Of a DNA stretch of 41,238 nt, positions 23,401-31,330 are shown one piece after another (the first letter of the stretch is position 1; each line of letters opens with the position of its first letter). Source of the DNA: a virus; the IMG/VR virus record IMGVR_UViG_3300033064_006821, positions 1 to 41,238 of that record. One strand, 5' to 3'. The notes beneath the pieces are model-generated. The model saw nothing but the letters and a program-made list of their open reading frames with translations. It did no database searches and was not told the origin of the DNA. Made by a program: the position numbers and the translations under genes.

Positions 23401-23424
23401 AGTTGACCATGGTTCTCCACAGAG

Positions 23425-23997
23425 TCACCGCGCCGTCTCCATCGCGCGTCCGAGCGCGAGAGCGAAGCTGGCGGCGAACCCTTCGCCGACCACACGTTCG
23501 ACCGTCTCGGCGAACCCGAAGCGAGGCTTCACGGACACCTGCCGGCGCAGCAGATACACCGCAGCGATCTTCTCGCCCTTGCGCTCGAACACCGAGCCGG
23601 CGCGATAGAAGACGTTCTTGCGGCGCAGCAGCGGTGCGACCCACTGGCTGCGCGGTACCACTCGGGTCTTGTGCACGGCCGCGAGCCGGCCTGCCGGGAT
23701 CGGGCGGGCATCAGGCTTCGGGCCGCCAGTCTCCTGCGTCGCCATGAAGGCGTCGCGCGAGAAGATCCGGGCGGCGGGCTTCGACTTCTTCGCAGACTCG
23801 ACCGAGATGCCGCGAGCCACCCAGGGGCGGCGGATCGTGAAGCGGCCGGGCAGTTCCTTGCGCACCTCGTCGCGGGCAGCGTAGGCGACCGAGGTCAGCG
23901 CTCGGGCCGTGGCGAACGGCACCTGCCGGCGCTCAAGATCGGACAGTGCCGCGACCGCTCGGTCCAGCGTGTGCGCGACGGAGAGTTCAACCGGCAT
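23425..23997 (-). CDS. Phage minor tail-like protein (GPZ-like), tentative
   Basis: This 190-aa protein resembles phage minor tail proteins of the GPZ type in length and layout. Residues 1-75 are helical (VAHTLDRAVAALSDLERRQV, then PFATARALTSVAYAARDEVR), followed by FTIRRPWVARGISVESAKKS, a FSRDAFMATQETGG segment, and a basic C-terminus around RKNVFYRAGSVFERKG. It is odd that a virion-type gene lies among early genes, away from the tail cluster. I use the ATG at 23997 because the sequence from there matches the usual short N-terminus; it overlaps the previous gene by 11 bases. The family call is moderate. Confidence 0.6.
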   Translation of the reverse strand: MPVELSVAHTLDRAVAALSDLERRQVPFATARALTSVAYAARDEVRKELPGRFTIRRPWVARGISVESAKKSKPAARIFSRDAFMATQETGGPKPDARPIPAGRLAAVHKTRVVPRSQWVAPLLRRKNVFYRAGSVFERKGEKIAAVYLLRRQVSVKPRFGFAETVERVVGEGFAASFALALGRAMETAR

Positions 23998-24196
23998 CAC
24001 CGGCCCTCCGGCGTCGGCGCGGGGCCTCGGGCTCGACCGGGGTGTCGGCGTCACCGGCATCGACCACGACGGCAGCCTGCAGCCGGAGGAGCCGGGCCGC
24101 AGTCGCCTCGGCCACGGTGACCGTCAGGCCGGGCATGAACTGGCGCGTGGTGCCGCCATCGGCGACGACCGCCGGGCGCGTGATGCGAAGTTGCAT
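23987..24196 (-). CDS. Small phage protein of unknown function
   Basis: This 69-aa protein starts MQLRITRPAVVADGGTTRQF, contains LTVTVAEATAARLLRLQAAV, and ends in a basic tail (EAPRRRRRAGDAG). The N-terminal beta-hairpin plus a helix resembles small phage head or tail accessory proteins that carry a GDVVDLP-like motif, but the match is weak. It overlaps the next gene by 11 bases, so both are a translational pair. It is separated from the upstream DUF6362 gene by 121 bp that contain the 22-bp repeat and a hairpin. Confidence 0.55.
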   Translation of the reverse strand: MQLRITRPAVVADGGTTRQFMPGLTVTVAEATAARLLRLQAAVVVDAGDADTPVEPEAPRRRRRAGDAG

Positions 24197-24269
24197 GGTG
24201 ATGGTCCTCGGGGAGACAAGGATCGAAGATGCAGCGACCCAGCTTTCGCTCGCGTCTCTCCCGATCCTG

Positions 24270-24292
24270 CCGGGAATCCTATGTATTCCCGG
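24270..24292. promoter_or_regulatory. Inverted repeat CCGGGAAT / ATTCCCGG
   Basis: This is a perfect 8-bp inverted repeat with a 7-base spacer in the gap between DUF6362 and the 69-aa gene. On the minus strand it overlaps the -10-like hexamer that follows the TGAGAC boxes (24300-24321), so it could be an operator or a weak terminator; there is no U-tract. Confidence 0.5.
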
Positions 24293-24299
24293 TTGATCT

Positions 24300-24321
24300 G
24301 TCTCAGCCAAAAATGTCTCAC
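24300..24321. repeat. 22-bp direct repeat, copy A (two TGAGAC boxes)
   Basis: This is the partner of the element at 23357-23378 (20 of 22 identical). It includes the stop codon of the DUF6362 gene and lies 104 bp before the 69-aa gene start. The bases 3' of it on the plus strand also share TCAAT-AGTT with the other copy. See the note on copy B for spacing. Confidence 0.65.
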
Positions 24322-24767
24322 TGGGTTCTGTTGTAGTTCAATAAGTTAGACGACATTCTCTGGACCTGGACACGCTGCGGGCCGCACCCGCGCCGGCCGT
24401 TCAGCCGCCAGGCGATGAAGGCGAGCCCGTACTTCCAGCGCCGGTCGGCGGTCGCCCGGCTGACGGCAAAGCGCCAGCAGATGGGCTTCCAAGGCGTACC
24501 CTCGGCGCGTGCCCAGACGAGCTTGGCGACTTCGGGCTCCAACCACTGGAGCCAGGGCAGCGCCTCCTCCATCCTGCTGATCGCAGCCGACGTGGGCGGC
24601 GGGCGTCGCAGGCGCCGCGGCTCCTGGCCAACCAGGTCGGCGAACTCGTGGACCATCTGCGGCCAGGTGTTGAAGTAGCCCCGCACCTTCACCTCGGGCA
24701 GCCGCTTCAGCACGTCGGCCGCCTCGACGAGCCGCTCCTCGACGAGCGCCGCGGTCCAGCCGGTCAT
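24318..24767 (-). CDS. DUF6362 domain protein
   Basis: This 149-aa protein matches the DUF6362 pattern: WTAALVEERLVEAADVLKRL, then VRGYFNTWPQMVHEFADLVG, ISRMEEALPWLQWLEPEVAK, and WKPICWRFAVSRATADRRWK, the last being an HTH-like segment (about residues 100-120). Members are found in phages and phage-like elements of alphaproteobacteria and probably bind DNA; no function is established to my knowledge. The ATG overlaps the stop of the preceding gene by four bases. The C-terminal 12 residues are encoded partly by the sequence repeated near 23357. Confidence 0.85.
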   Translation of the reverse strand: MTGWTAALVEERLVEAADVLKRLPEVKVRGYFNTWPQMVHEFADLVGQEPRRLRRPPPTSAAISRMEEALPWLQWLEPEVAKLVWARAEGTPWKPICWRFAVSRATADRRWKYGLAFIAWRLNGRRGCGPQRVQVQRMSSNLLNYNRTQ

Positions 24768-24976
24768 CGCGCACCCGCCTTGGCCGGTGTGCAGCCTGCC
24801 GGTTGGGGCCGTCCATAGAGCTTTTCGCCGAGCTGGCGGACCAGCTCCCGTTCGGGCCAGGTGAGGCGCGGATCGGTGGGGCTGATGACGAGGAGGCCCT
24901 GCTCGCGCCAACCCTCCTTTTTGACCTCTTCGGCCGATCGGCGTTCGCCGCCATAGCCCTTCGGCAGCCATTTCAT
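24764..24976 (-). CDS. Small conserved phage protein
   Basis: This 70-aa protein opens MKWLPKGYGGERRSAEEVKK and contains ISPTDPRLTWPERELVRQLG, a segment I recognise as recurrent in alphaproteobacterial prophages but without known function. It overlaps both neighbours by four bases (ATGA), so it is clearly part of the early operon. The sequence is basic and has no membrane segment. It may be a DNA-binding or accessory factor, but nothing in it shows that. Confidence 0.7.
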   Translation of the reverse strand: MKWLPKGYGGERRSAEEVKKEGWREQGLLVISPTDPRLTWPERELVRQLGEKLYGRPQPAGCTPAKAGAR

Positions 24977-25230
24977 CGTCCGACCTCCTGTAGCACCGCT
25001 GCATAGCCGGCAATGTCGAGGATCGAATCCTGATGCTTCGGATCGTGTCCGAGCCGCGCCAGCTTCAGATCGATGAGGCAGAGCACGACCTTGTCCGGCG
25101 TGATGGGACAGCCGAGCGTGATCGACCAGCGTCTGGCGACCGTGGCCATCGAGGCGGCCGGATCGCCATAGATCGTGCGGCGCTCGGCGACGACCGACGC
25201 GGCGTGCCTGAGCATCGTCTCCCCACTCAT
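24973..25230 (-). CDS. DUF6378 domain protein
   Basis: This 85-aa protein has the DUF6378 pattern seen in many phages: AASVVAERRTIYGDP, a central VARRWSITLGCPITPDKVVL, and LIDLKLARLGHDPKHQDSIL followed by DIAGYAAVL. The layout of short helices with conserved acidic and His residues recalls MazG-like nucleotide hydrolases, but no clear catalytic motif is established. It overlaps the RuvC-like gene and the 70-aa gene by four bases each. Confidence 0.85.
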   Translation of the reverse strand: MSGETMLRHAASVVAERRTIYGDPAASMATVARRWSITLGCPITPDKVVLCLIDLKLARLGHDPKHQDSILDIAGYAAVLQEVGR

Positions 25231-25745
25231 CGCACACCTCCATCGGTCTCGATGGCCCAGAGCAGGATGGCGATGGCGTCGGCTTCATTGTCGTCCGCGG
25301 GCGAGAAACCCCGGGCGCGAACGGCAGCCATGACGGTGGCCTTATCAGCGTTGCCCTTGGCGGCGACGTGCCGCTTGATGGTGCTGACGGGAACACCCTG
25401 ATAGGCGATTTCCCGCTGCTCGCACCAGGCGGTCAGCGTTGCCAGGAAGCCGCCGTAGAGATGCGCGGCGTCGGTGCCCACGTGTCGACGGACCTCTTCG
25501 AAATGAATAGTGCTGATCGGACCGGCGTCCGCGGCCAGTTGATCCAGCCAAGCGCGGAAGCGCAGGTAGCGCATGCCGCCACCGTCGTAGCGGCTCGGGC
25601 GGAACGAGACCGTGCCGCTCGTGATCAGGCTGTCCGGCGCCCGCAGCGCCCAGCCGGTGGTGGTGCCGAGATCGAGGGCGAGGACAACCAGCGCGCCGGG
25701 AAACGAGGCGCTCATGGGTTTCGGGGTCAGAGATACGTGGGCCAT
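25227..25745 (-). CDS. RuvC-like Holliday junction resolvase
   Basis: This 172-aa protein cleaves branched DNA, probably Holliday junctions or recombination intermediates of the phage. The RuvC fold acidic residues are visible: Asp25 in LALDLGTTTGWAL, Glu83/Glu84 in IHFEEVRRH, and Asp152/Asp156 in DDNEADAIAILLWA. YQGVPVSTIKRHVAAKGNAD is the typical segment before the last motif. The ATG at 25745 has AAAGGAG upstream; the open frame extends 20 codons further without support. It follows the primase-helicase by 56 bases. Confidence 0.9.
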   Translation of the reverse strand: MAHVSLTPKPMSASFPGALVVLALDLGTTTGWALRAPDSLITSGTVSFRPSRYDGGGMRYLRFRAWLDQLAADAGPISTIHFEEVRRHVGTDAAHLYGGFLATLTAWCEQREIAYQGVPVSTIKRHVAAKGNADKATVMAAVRARGFSPADDNEADAIAILLWAIETDGGVR

Positions 25746-25801
25746 GATCGGCTCCTTTCCGGTTTGATGCGCGATGGGGTGATGGGCGGGGCGTACGGGG
25801 C

Positions 25802-28753
25802 TCATGGATCGAGCTCCCGCAGCCAGTCGGGGGGGTCGGCGCCGAGGGGATCGGTCCGTCGTGAAGGTTGGTCAGGGTGGTGAGGGTGAGGCTCCGTACC
25901 CTCCAGGCCGTAACCTGTTGTTTCAAAAGCCTCCCGTGAGGGTGGTGAGGGTTGTGAGGGTTTTCCGGGGTCTTCTATCGTGTGCGCGTGCGCGCACGCG
26001 TAAGGGTCTGGGAAACATTCACGACCCTCACGACCCTCACGAGCGCCCTTCAAGACATTGATTTCATGTCTCTTTATTTCGTGAGGGTTGTCGAACCAAC
26101 CCTCACGAGAATACGCAACCCTCACCGAAAGTTCGGCCGATGCCGAACCTGAGCCTTCGGCGGAGAGCACGATCTGGAGCCTCCAGCGCGCCGCACCCTG
26201 GTATTTGCCCGCCGATGCAAGGCGCAGATCGAGGTCGCCGCAGCGAAAGATGCGGTCGCGCATTTTCGGCAGTGCCTTACCGAGCCGCACCCGTTGCGAT
26301 TGATCGTTGCCTGTTCCGAGCGGCAATGGCGGTTCGAGCGTCTGCGCAATCGCGAACAGGTCAACGGTTCCGACCTCGGCGGTGCCGAAGCGATCCCACC
26401 AGGCCGACACGAAGCTGCGCCAGACGGCACCCTCGCTGTCGGAGGCATCCATCATCTCGTCGAGATTGCCGAGGAAACCTGGAATGCCGGCGACCTCGAG
26501 CACACCACCGATGATTTGCGCCCAGTTCTCGTAGGAGCCGATGGTGCGTGAGGCGCGGGGTTTTCCCGCGGCGATCCAGGCCTGGCAAAGCGTCAGACAG
26601 GCGGCGACGAGACGCGGGCGATTGGCGCGCACCCAGGTCATCAGATCGGGGTGGCGGAAATCGGTGCGCTGCCAGGGCCGCTCGACATGCGGATCGAGCC
26701 GGATGCGCACAAGACGTCGCGCCATCTCGTTGGAGAACTCGGGATTGTTGCCGGTGGCGATCCACAGGCAGCGGATCGGCAGCCGCGCCATCTCCGAGGC
26801 GCCGAGAATGCGGTCCTCCCAGAACGGCGCGGTGAGAGCCGCCGCAACGGCCGCGCTATCGAGCTTGTTGCGCAGATTGTCGATCAGCACGATCGCCGGG
26901 ATCTGGCGCAGCTTCGCAGTGACGCGCTTGCGCCACTCCTCGTCGTCGCGGCCCTCGGTCATGACGCTGGCGCCAGCGCCGGTGAGGATCGTGGCGATGG
27001 CGTCGACCATCAGCGTCGCCCCGGAGCCGGGCGTCGGCTTCTCGATCAGATGCAGCGGCGTCGGCCCATCGATCATGCCGCGCAGGAAGCCGAGCAGCAG
27101 GAGGGCGACGACATGGGCCAGCTCGGCCGGACCGACGAACGGGAAGTCGCCCAGCAGGTCCTCACACAGAAGGCTGCGTGCGCCGGCAATCTCTTCGGCT
27201 GATGGCCTGACGGAAATGGCAGGCACGGTGAACCCGGGCATCGGGGCGTAGAGAAGCCGCGCATCGGGGTGATAGCCGGGGCTCGTGAGGAGCTTGCCGT
27301 TTCGGCCGAAGACCGGCGTGTTCACGATGCCGACCAGCACGGGCAGTGCCGGATCGGGTGTTGCGAGCACGGACTTGACGACGCCGAGCGGCGGCGGTGC
27401 CGCAACCAGTTCGCCCTTGGCGTTGAGCCGCTTCCAGTGCGCGAGCCGCGCCAGCATGTGGCGCAGCCGTTCCTCGGTGATGGTGGTCGCGACGGGTCGC
27501 CCCTCGTCGTCCGGCACGACCCATGTGAGCTGGCCGGCGAAGCGGTACACCCAGGGTGTCCGGTTCGATGCCAGGAGCAGGCTCCAGACCCGCTCGACGG
27601 CACGCCCCAGGTCGCCCTCGTCGGCCCGCAGCGTCGGCAGCGCCTGGGGCTCTTCGTAGTTGAGGGGCCGGTGCCGGCCGATCTGCAGGACCGTTTCGGC
27701 ATCGACGGCGCTGTCCGCCTCGGCGATCGCCCGCGCGACAGCCTCGGGCCCCTCGCGGAGCAGAAAGTCGTTGAAATCCTCGCCCTCAAGAGGCGGCAGC
27801 ACGATCGCCACGTCGCGGCCCTGCGCGCGCAGGCGCCGGGCGGCGGCGTCCGCGGCGCGCATGCCGGCGCCGGAGACATCGTTGTCGGCGAGGATCAGGA
27901 TGCGCCGTGCGGCGGGCGGCAGATCGATCTGCTCCAGGCCGGAGGTCGAAAGCGTCGCCCAGACCGGTAGACCAGCGCATGCGGTCATCGCCGCGAGCCC
28001 GGTCTCGATGCCTTCGCAAAGCGCCAGCCGATCGCCGTCGCCGAGCTCGGCGAGACGCATGGCGCCGCCGGCCACCCGGCCGAGCATCTTCCTTGCCTTG
28101 TCCAGGGGCGCCTTGGTGACCGCTCCCTCGTCGATCGCGAGGTAGGTACGGTGCAGACCGATGATGGTGCCGTTCCGGTCGCGAACCTGCCCCAGCATCG
28201 CGGGATAGCCGGTTTTGGTCTCCCAATGCGTCAGGTCGGGATGGAACAGCAGGTCGGCCCCGCCGGGGACGGTCAGGCCGCGCCCGACCAGATACCGCGC
28301 GACCGGCGATCCGGCGATGGGTTGCGCGGCGGACAGGATATGGGCGATCTCAAGGGCGGGATCGCGCTTGGAGGGCGGTGGTGTCGGCGGCGCGCGCCGC
28401 GCCGGCGCTCCGGGAGCGACGCCCGTCATCTCGGCCGCCTCTACGATCAGCGCTCGGCCCTTGAGACCCGTCGCCTCCTCGATGGCGCTGATTGGCCCGC
28501 CGCCCTGGTTGCCGTCGAAGTCGATCCAGTCACCGGCATGGGCGCCGCGCAGCGTGATGACGCAAGAGCCCATCTTGCGCGGCGCATCGCCCCGGATGTT
28601 GGCCAGCCGCCATTCGTCGCCGGACCGGCGACCGTTCGGAAAGAGACGCGGCACCCATGTCTCGGCGGTCTCGCGCAGACGATGCACGACGAGATCGAGA
28701 TCGTAGCGCAGGGGCTCGTCGCCGAGCGGCTTGACCTCGTTGAAGTCAAGCAA
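25802..28753 (-). CDS. Toprim primase-helicase replication protein
   Basis: This 983-aa protein probably initiates and drives phage replication. Residues about 1-115 are a DUF7146-like domain (HAGDWIDFDGNQGGGPISA), and 235-330 a Toprim domain with CEGIETG (246-252, catalytic Glu248) and LILADNDVSGAGM (286-298, Asp290/Asp292). The C-terminal half has an AAA or SF3-like ATPase: a P-loop-like KPTPGSGAT (572-580), IVLIDNLRN (621-629) as Walker B, ATGNN (666-670) as sensor, and an RR pair (679-680). The last 100 residues are low in complexity and encoded by the iteron region. The start is TTG, 8 bases inside the helicase stop; no better start is seen. Confidence 0.9.
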   Translation of the reverse strand: MLDFNEVKPLGDEPLRYDLDLVVHRLRETAETWVPRLFPNGRRSGDEWRLANIRGDAPRKMGSCVITLRGAHAGDWIDFDGNQGGGPISAIEEATGLKGRALIVEAAEMTGVAPGAPARRAPPTPPPSKRDPALEIAHILSAAQPIAGSPVARYLVGRGLTVPGGADLLFHPDLTHWETKTGYPAMLGQVRDRNGTIIGLHRTYLAIDEGAVTKAPLDKARKMLGRVAGGAMRLAELGDGDRLALCEGIETGLAAMTACAGLPVWATLSTSGLEQIDLPPAARRILILADNDVSGAGMRAADAAARRLRAQGRDVAIVLPPLEGEDFNDFLLREGPEAVARAIAEADSAVDAETVLQIGRHRPLNYEEPQALPTLRADEGDLGRAVERVWSLLLASNRTPWVYRFAGQLTWVVPDDEGRPVATTITEERLRHMLARLAHWKRLNAKGELVAAPPPLGVVKSVLATPDPALPVLVGIVNTPVFGRNGKLLTSPGYHPDARLLYAPMPGFTVPAISVRPSAEEIAGARSLLCEDLLGDFPFVGPAELAHVVALLLLGFLRGMIDGPTPLHLIEKPTPGSGATLMVDAIATILTGAGASVMTEGRDDEEWRKRVTAKLRQIPAIVLIDNLRNKLDSAAVAAALTAPFWEDRILGASEMARLPIRCLWIATGNNPEFSNEMARRLVRIRLDPHVERPWQRTDFRHPDLMTWVRANRPRLVAACLTLCQAWIAAGKPRASRTIGSYENWAQIIGGVLEVAGIPGFLGNLDEMMDASDSEGAVWRSFVSAWWDRFGTAEVGTVDLFAIAQTLEPPLPLGTGNDQSQRVRLGKALPKMRDRIFRCGDLDLRLASAGKYQGAARWRLQIVLSAEGSGSASAELSVRVAYSREGWFDNPHEIKRHEINVLKGAREGREGRECFPDPYACAHAHTIEDPGKPSQPSPPSREAFETTGYGLEGTEPHPHHPDQPSRRTDPLGADPPDWLRELDP
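25871..26125. repeat. Iteron array, candidate phage replication origin
   Basis: The 8-bp word GTGAGGGT occurs five times on the plus strand (25880, 25936, 25945, 25954, 26081) and four times on the minus strand (26024, 26033, 26099, 26118). Three plus copies and two minus copies are spaced by exactly 9 bp. A perfect 16-bp palindrome lies in the middle (25985-26000), and an AT-rich stretch follows at 26053-26080. The array lies inside the 3' end of the replication gene, as the lambda ori lies in gene O. Confidence 0.7.
25985..26000. repeat. 16-bp palindrome CGCGTGCGCGCACGCG
   Basis: This perfect palindrome of alternating purine and pyrimidine bases lies between the two iteron clusters. It could be a structured element of the origin or just an effect of His/Ala codons (it encodes part of a CAHAH run); the flanking iterons make the first more likely. 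Confidence 0.5.
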
Positions 28754-30029
28754 GGATCACCAGCCCTCTCTCGGCCCGCGTGATCGCGGTGTAGAGCCAG
28801 CGGTTGCGGTCGGCTGCGGTGCGCCCGAATCCGTCGTCGAACACGACGACGTTCTCCCATTGCGAGCCCTGCGATTTGTGACAGGTGATCGCGTAGCCCC
28901 AGCTGGTCTCGATCAGACCGCGCCGTGCCTGCCATTCCCGCCGTCCGCGCTCGGGATCTAAAGCGACATGGTCGGCATATTCGCCGCGCCAGAAGCTCTG
29001 CCGTCCGGCGATGCTCAGGCCGTCCTCGGTCTCGACCATGGCGCTGAAGGCGAAGGCGTCGCCCGGGTCCAGCCGCACGTCGGTGAGGGTCAGGAACATG
29101 CCGTTGATCAGCCCGAGATCGTGGCGGTTCTTGAGGCAGATGATTTTCTCGCCGCTGCCGGTGGGATAGTCGGCGCCGAAACCGGCCGCGCGCTTCATCG
29201 CGGTGTTGAGAGAGCGCCGCGTCGCGTTGGTGCCGCAGATCACCTGTCCGCCCTGCAGCATCTGCGCAGGCCCGACATCGTGGCGGGACATCTTCCAGAC
29301 ATGGTCATCATGCGCGCCGGGCGGGATCGGCAGCCCCTCGCGGGCCAGTGTCGCGAGTCGCAGGATGGCGCTGTCGCCCGCCTGGCGATGCACCTCGGTC
29401 AGCATCACGTCGGGCGCTGCTTCGGTGAAGAAGCCGAGGCCCTTGATCGGCGGCAACTGGCCGGGATCGCCCAGCACCAGGATCGGTTTGCCGAAAGCCA
29501 GCAGGTCGTGCGCCATGTCCGCGCCGACCATGGACACCTCGTCGAGGACGAGCAGGTCAGCATCGCGCAGAGCCGACTGCTCGTTGATCAGGAACTTCGG
29601 CTGGTGGATGTCCTCCAGGCGCAGCTCGAGCTGCGCGATCCGGGTCATTGCGAAGTCCCGCTCGGCCGGCCCCATGCGCGGCAGGTCGCGGCGCAGCGAG
29701 GCCAGATCCTCGGTCACCCGCGCGATCTCCTCGGGCGTCGCCTCGGAGACCCGGTAGATGAGGCTGTGGATGGTCTGCGCGGGTGTGCCCTTGCGCGTCA
29801 TGACCAATGCCGCCTTGCCGGTGAAGGCGGCGAAGAGCACGCCGCCAAGGCCGCCGGGGGTCATGGGTTCGAACCCGAGCGCATCGATCGCGAGAGCGGT
29901 GATCGTCGTCTTGCCGGTTCCGGCATAGCCGAAGAGCCGGAAAATCTGCTGCTCGCCGCGGCGGTTCTCGTACCAGTCGCGGATGGCCGCGATGGCGCGC
30001 GCCTGCATGTCTGACAGGTTGATGGTCAT
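28746..30029 (-). CDS. RecD/Dda-like SF1 DNA helicase
   Basis: This 427-aa protein is an ATP-dependent 5'-3'-type SF1B helicase. Motif I is GYAGTGKTT (34-42), motif II VLDEVSMV (161-168), motif III GDPGQLPPIKGLGFF (187-201). The C-terminal motifs ITCHKSQGSQWENVVVFDD (about 385-403) and RWLYTAITRAERGLVIL (about 410-426) are those of RecD and T4 Dda. The ATG at 30029 overlaps the nuclease stop by four bases, whereas the longer open frame reads through the nuclease gene out of frame. It is followed by the primase with an 8-bp overlap, so both act in replication and repair. Confidence 0.95.
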   Translation of the reverse strand: MTINLSDMQARAIAAIRDWYENRRGEQQIFRLFGYAGTGKTTITALAIDALGFEPMTPGGLGGVLFAAFTGKAALVMTRKGTPAQTIHSLIYRVSEATPEEIARVTEDLASLRRDLPRMGPAERDFAMTRIAQLELRLEDIHQPKFLINEQSALRDADLLVLDEVSMVGADMAHDLLAFGKPILVLGDPGQLPPIKGLGFFTEAAPDVMLTEVHRQAGDSAILRLATLAREGLPIPPGAHDDHVWKMSRHDVGPAQMLQGGQVICGTNATRRSLNTAMKRAAGFGADYPTGSGEKIICLKNRHDLGLINGMFLTLTDVRLDPGDAFAFSAMVETEDGLSIAGRQSFWRGEYADHVALDPERGRREWQARRGLIETSWGYAITCHKSQGSQWENVVVFDDGFGRTAADRNRWLYTAITRAERGLVILA

Positions 30030-30796
30030 GCCCGGTCCTTCCAGCAGCGCGCGGCGTAAGGACAGAACCGGCACAAATAGAAATCCTGGGCCGCAGCGAT
30101 CCGCGGTGGGAGTTCGCCGGCTGCCGCCGCGCGTAGGACATCGACGGCCTTGTCGGACAGCGCCTGCGCGCAGGGCGGATCGAACGCGACCACCTCGTGG
30201 TGGAGCGCCTCGGTGTCCTTGTTGAGCGCCGTGACGAGGGCGGTCTCCAGTTCCAGGTAGCCCATGTAGAGCTGGACTTGGGCGAAGTAGACCGGCTTCG
30301 AGAGCGCGAGGCCGCGCTTGACGAGGTCGTTCCAGGATTTGGCGTTGAGCGCCTTGTGCTCCCACAGTGCCGGCCAGCGCAGGCCGACATCGGGGCCTGC
30401 GACGATCACGCCGTCGATGTGGCCACGCAGTCTGCCGCCCGCCGCCTCGAACCCGAATTGTCCGCCATCGGCGCGCTCGGTGCGAAGATCGAAGCCTGCG
30501 CCGCGAAGCCAGCGGATGGAGAGGGTCTCGAATTGGTGGCCGGCGTCGAAGATGCGCAGGATCGCGCCATCGAAATCCCGTCCATCATCCTTGGGCGTAT
30601 GGGTCACCTCGTAGACGAGCTTGCGCGCGCAGGGCTCGCCGATCCGGCTGCCGCCGAGATAGTCGCGCGGCGTCTGCCGGCGATTGCGTGCGACGAGCGC
30701 CGCATCGATCAGGGTATTGACCCGATCGGACACGCTGATCGCGTGGCCGATGCGGCCATAGACGAAGCCGGAGCCGTGATTGAGATCGATACCCAT
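30026..30796 (-). CDS. Cas4/RecB-like PD-(D/E)XK nuclease with Fe-S cysteines
   Basis: This 256-aa protein is an exonuclease of the RecB/Cas4 superfamily. The active-site elements are GHIDG (125-129, Asp128), WEHKA (145-149, E and K) and QVQLYMGY (173-180, Q). Four cysteines fit an iron-sulphur cluster: Cys56 in IGEPCARKLVYE, and Cys242, Cys245, Cys251 in the C-terminal LCRFCPYAARCW. GAGGTG lies 6 bases before the ATG. It overlaps the helicase gene by four bases, and lies next to Sak4 and SSB genes, so it probably makes single strands for annealing. Confidence 0.92.
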   Translation of the reverse strand: MGIDLNHGSGFVYGRIGHAISVSDRVNTLIDAALVARNRRQTPRDYLGGSRIGEPCARKLVYEVTHTPKDDGRDFDGAILRIFDAGHQFETLSIRWLRGAGFDLRTERADGGQFGFEAAGGRLRGHIDGVIVAGPDVGLRWPALWEHKALNAKSWNDLVKRGLALSKPVYFAQVQLYMGYLELETALVTALNKDTEALHHEVVAFDPPCAQALSDKAVDVLRAAAAGELPPRIAAAQDFYLCRFCPYAARCWKDRA

Positions 30797-30805
30797 GCGC
30801 CACCT

Positions 30806-31330
30806 CTAGAAAGGCAAAGGATCGTCGAGCGGGTCGCGGGCGGCTGCCTGGCGCTGCATCGATTCCTGGAACCCGTCGACGCAGGCTTCGATGATGCGGT
30901 CGATCTCGGCCGCGCTGCGGTCGTGGAACGGCGCCATCAGGTCGAGCTCGGTGAGCGTCTCGGCGAAAAGCCGGCGCGCCTCTTTGATCGCTCGGGTCTC
31001 CATGTCGGTCTTGTCGATCATCCCGTTGTTCCCGTTGGCGAGCGCCGAGCCGACATCGAGGCAGCGCATCGAGCAGAAGCGGTGGTAGGGAAAGCGGTCC
31101 CAGCGCAGCTGGTGGACGTAGCCGAAGCCCCCCGCTTGCCGTCCGCAGACGGCGCAGACGCCTACCCGAGCAAGAGCCGGGTCAGGTCCTCTGCGTCGTC
31201 CGGCTGGTCCTTGATCCGGTGTGAGGCCAGGACGACGAACCGCGAGATCGCGTTCACCGCCATGGCCTCCAGATCGTGGAGCGTGAGAGCGGCGATGGGT
31301 TGGTGAAGCCTTCCGCGTCCTTCGAGCCAT
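30806..31330 (-). CDS. DUF6511 domain protein, start uncertain
   Basis: The C-terminal 115 residues match DUF6511: VGVCAVCGRQAGGFGYVHQL, FCSMRCLDVGSALANGNNGM, then IDKTDMETRAIKEARRLFAE, with four Cys for a zinc site (CxxC and the Cys pair in FCSMRC). The family normally begins a few residues before the first CxxC, that is near 31155, but no ATG, GTG or TTG exists there in frame. The next start, ATG at 31330, gives 174 aa with a 55-residue basic leader that overlaps the 75-aa gene out of frame and looks unreal. A lost start, a rare start codon, a frameshift fusion with the upstream gene or a sequence error are possible. Confidence 0.75.
   Translation of the reverse strand: MARRTRKASPTHRRSHAPRSGGHGGERDLAVRRPGLTPDQGPAGRRRGPDPALARVGVCAVCGRQAGGFGYVHQLRWDRFPYHRFCSMRCLDVGSALANGNNGMIDKTDMETRAIKEARRLFAETLTELDLMAPFHDRSAAEIDRIIEACVDGFQESMQRQAAARDPLDDPLPF

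Larger units (their letters stand above)
23046..23424. promoter_or_regulatory. 379-bp repeat-rich non-coding control region
   Basis: No credible gene is found between the methyltransferase and the upstream tail-like gene. The region holds, in plus coordinates, two copies of a 22-24-bp repeat, several GTGGA-TCC motifs, two copies of CATTGATATCA, an imperfect hairpin around 23280-23308 (CCGGGAGGAACCA with a TGGTCCCCGG arm), and one copy of the 22-bp element shared with 24300-24321. On the minus strand TGAGAC and TAAATT are spaced by 18 bp (23362-23333), a possible promoter for the methyltransferase. Confidence 0.6.

Noticed and set aside
25936-26125. Possible CRISPR array
   Set aside because: The repeat unit is only 8 bp, spacing is 9 bp or irregular, and both orientations occur, so it is an iteron pattern rather than CRISPR.
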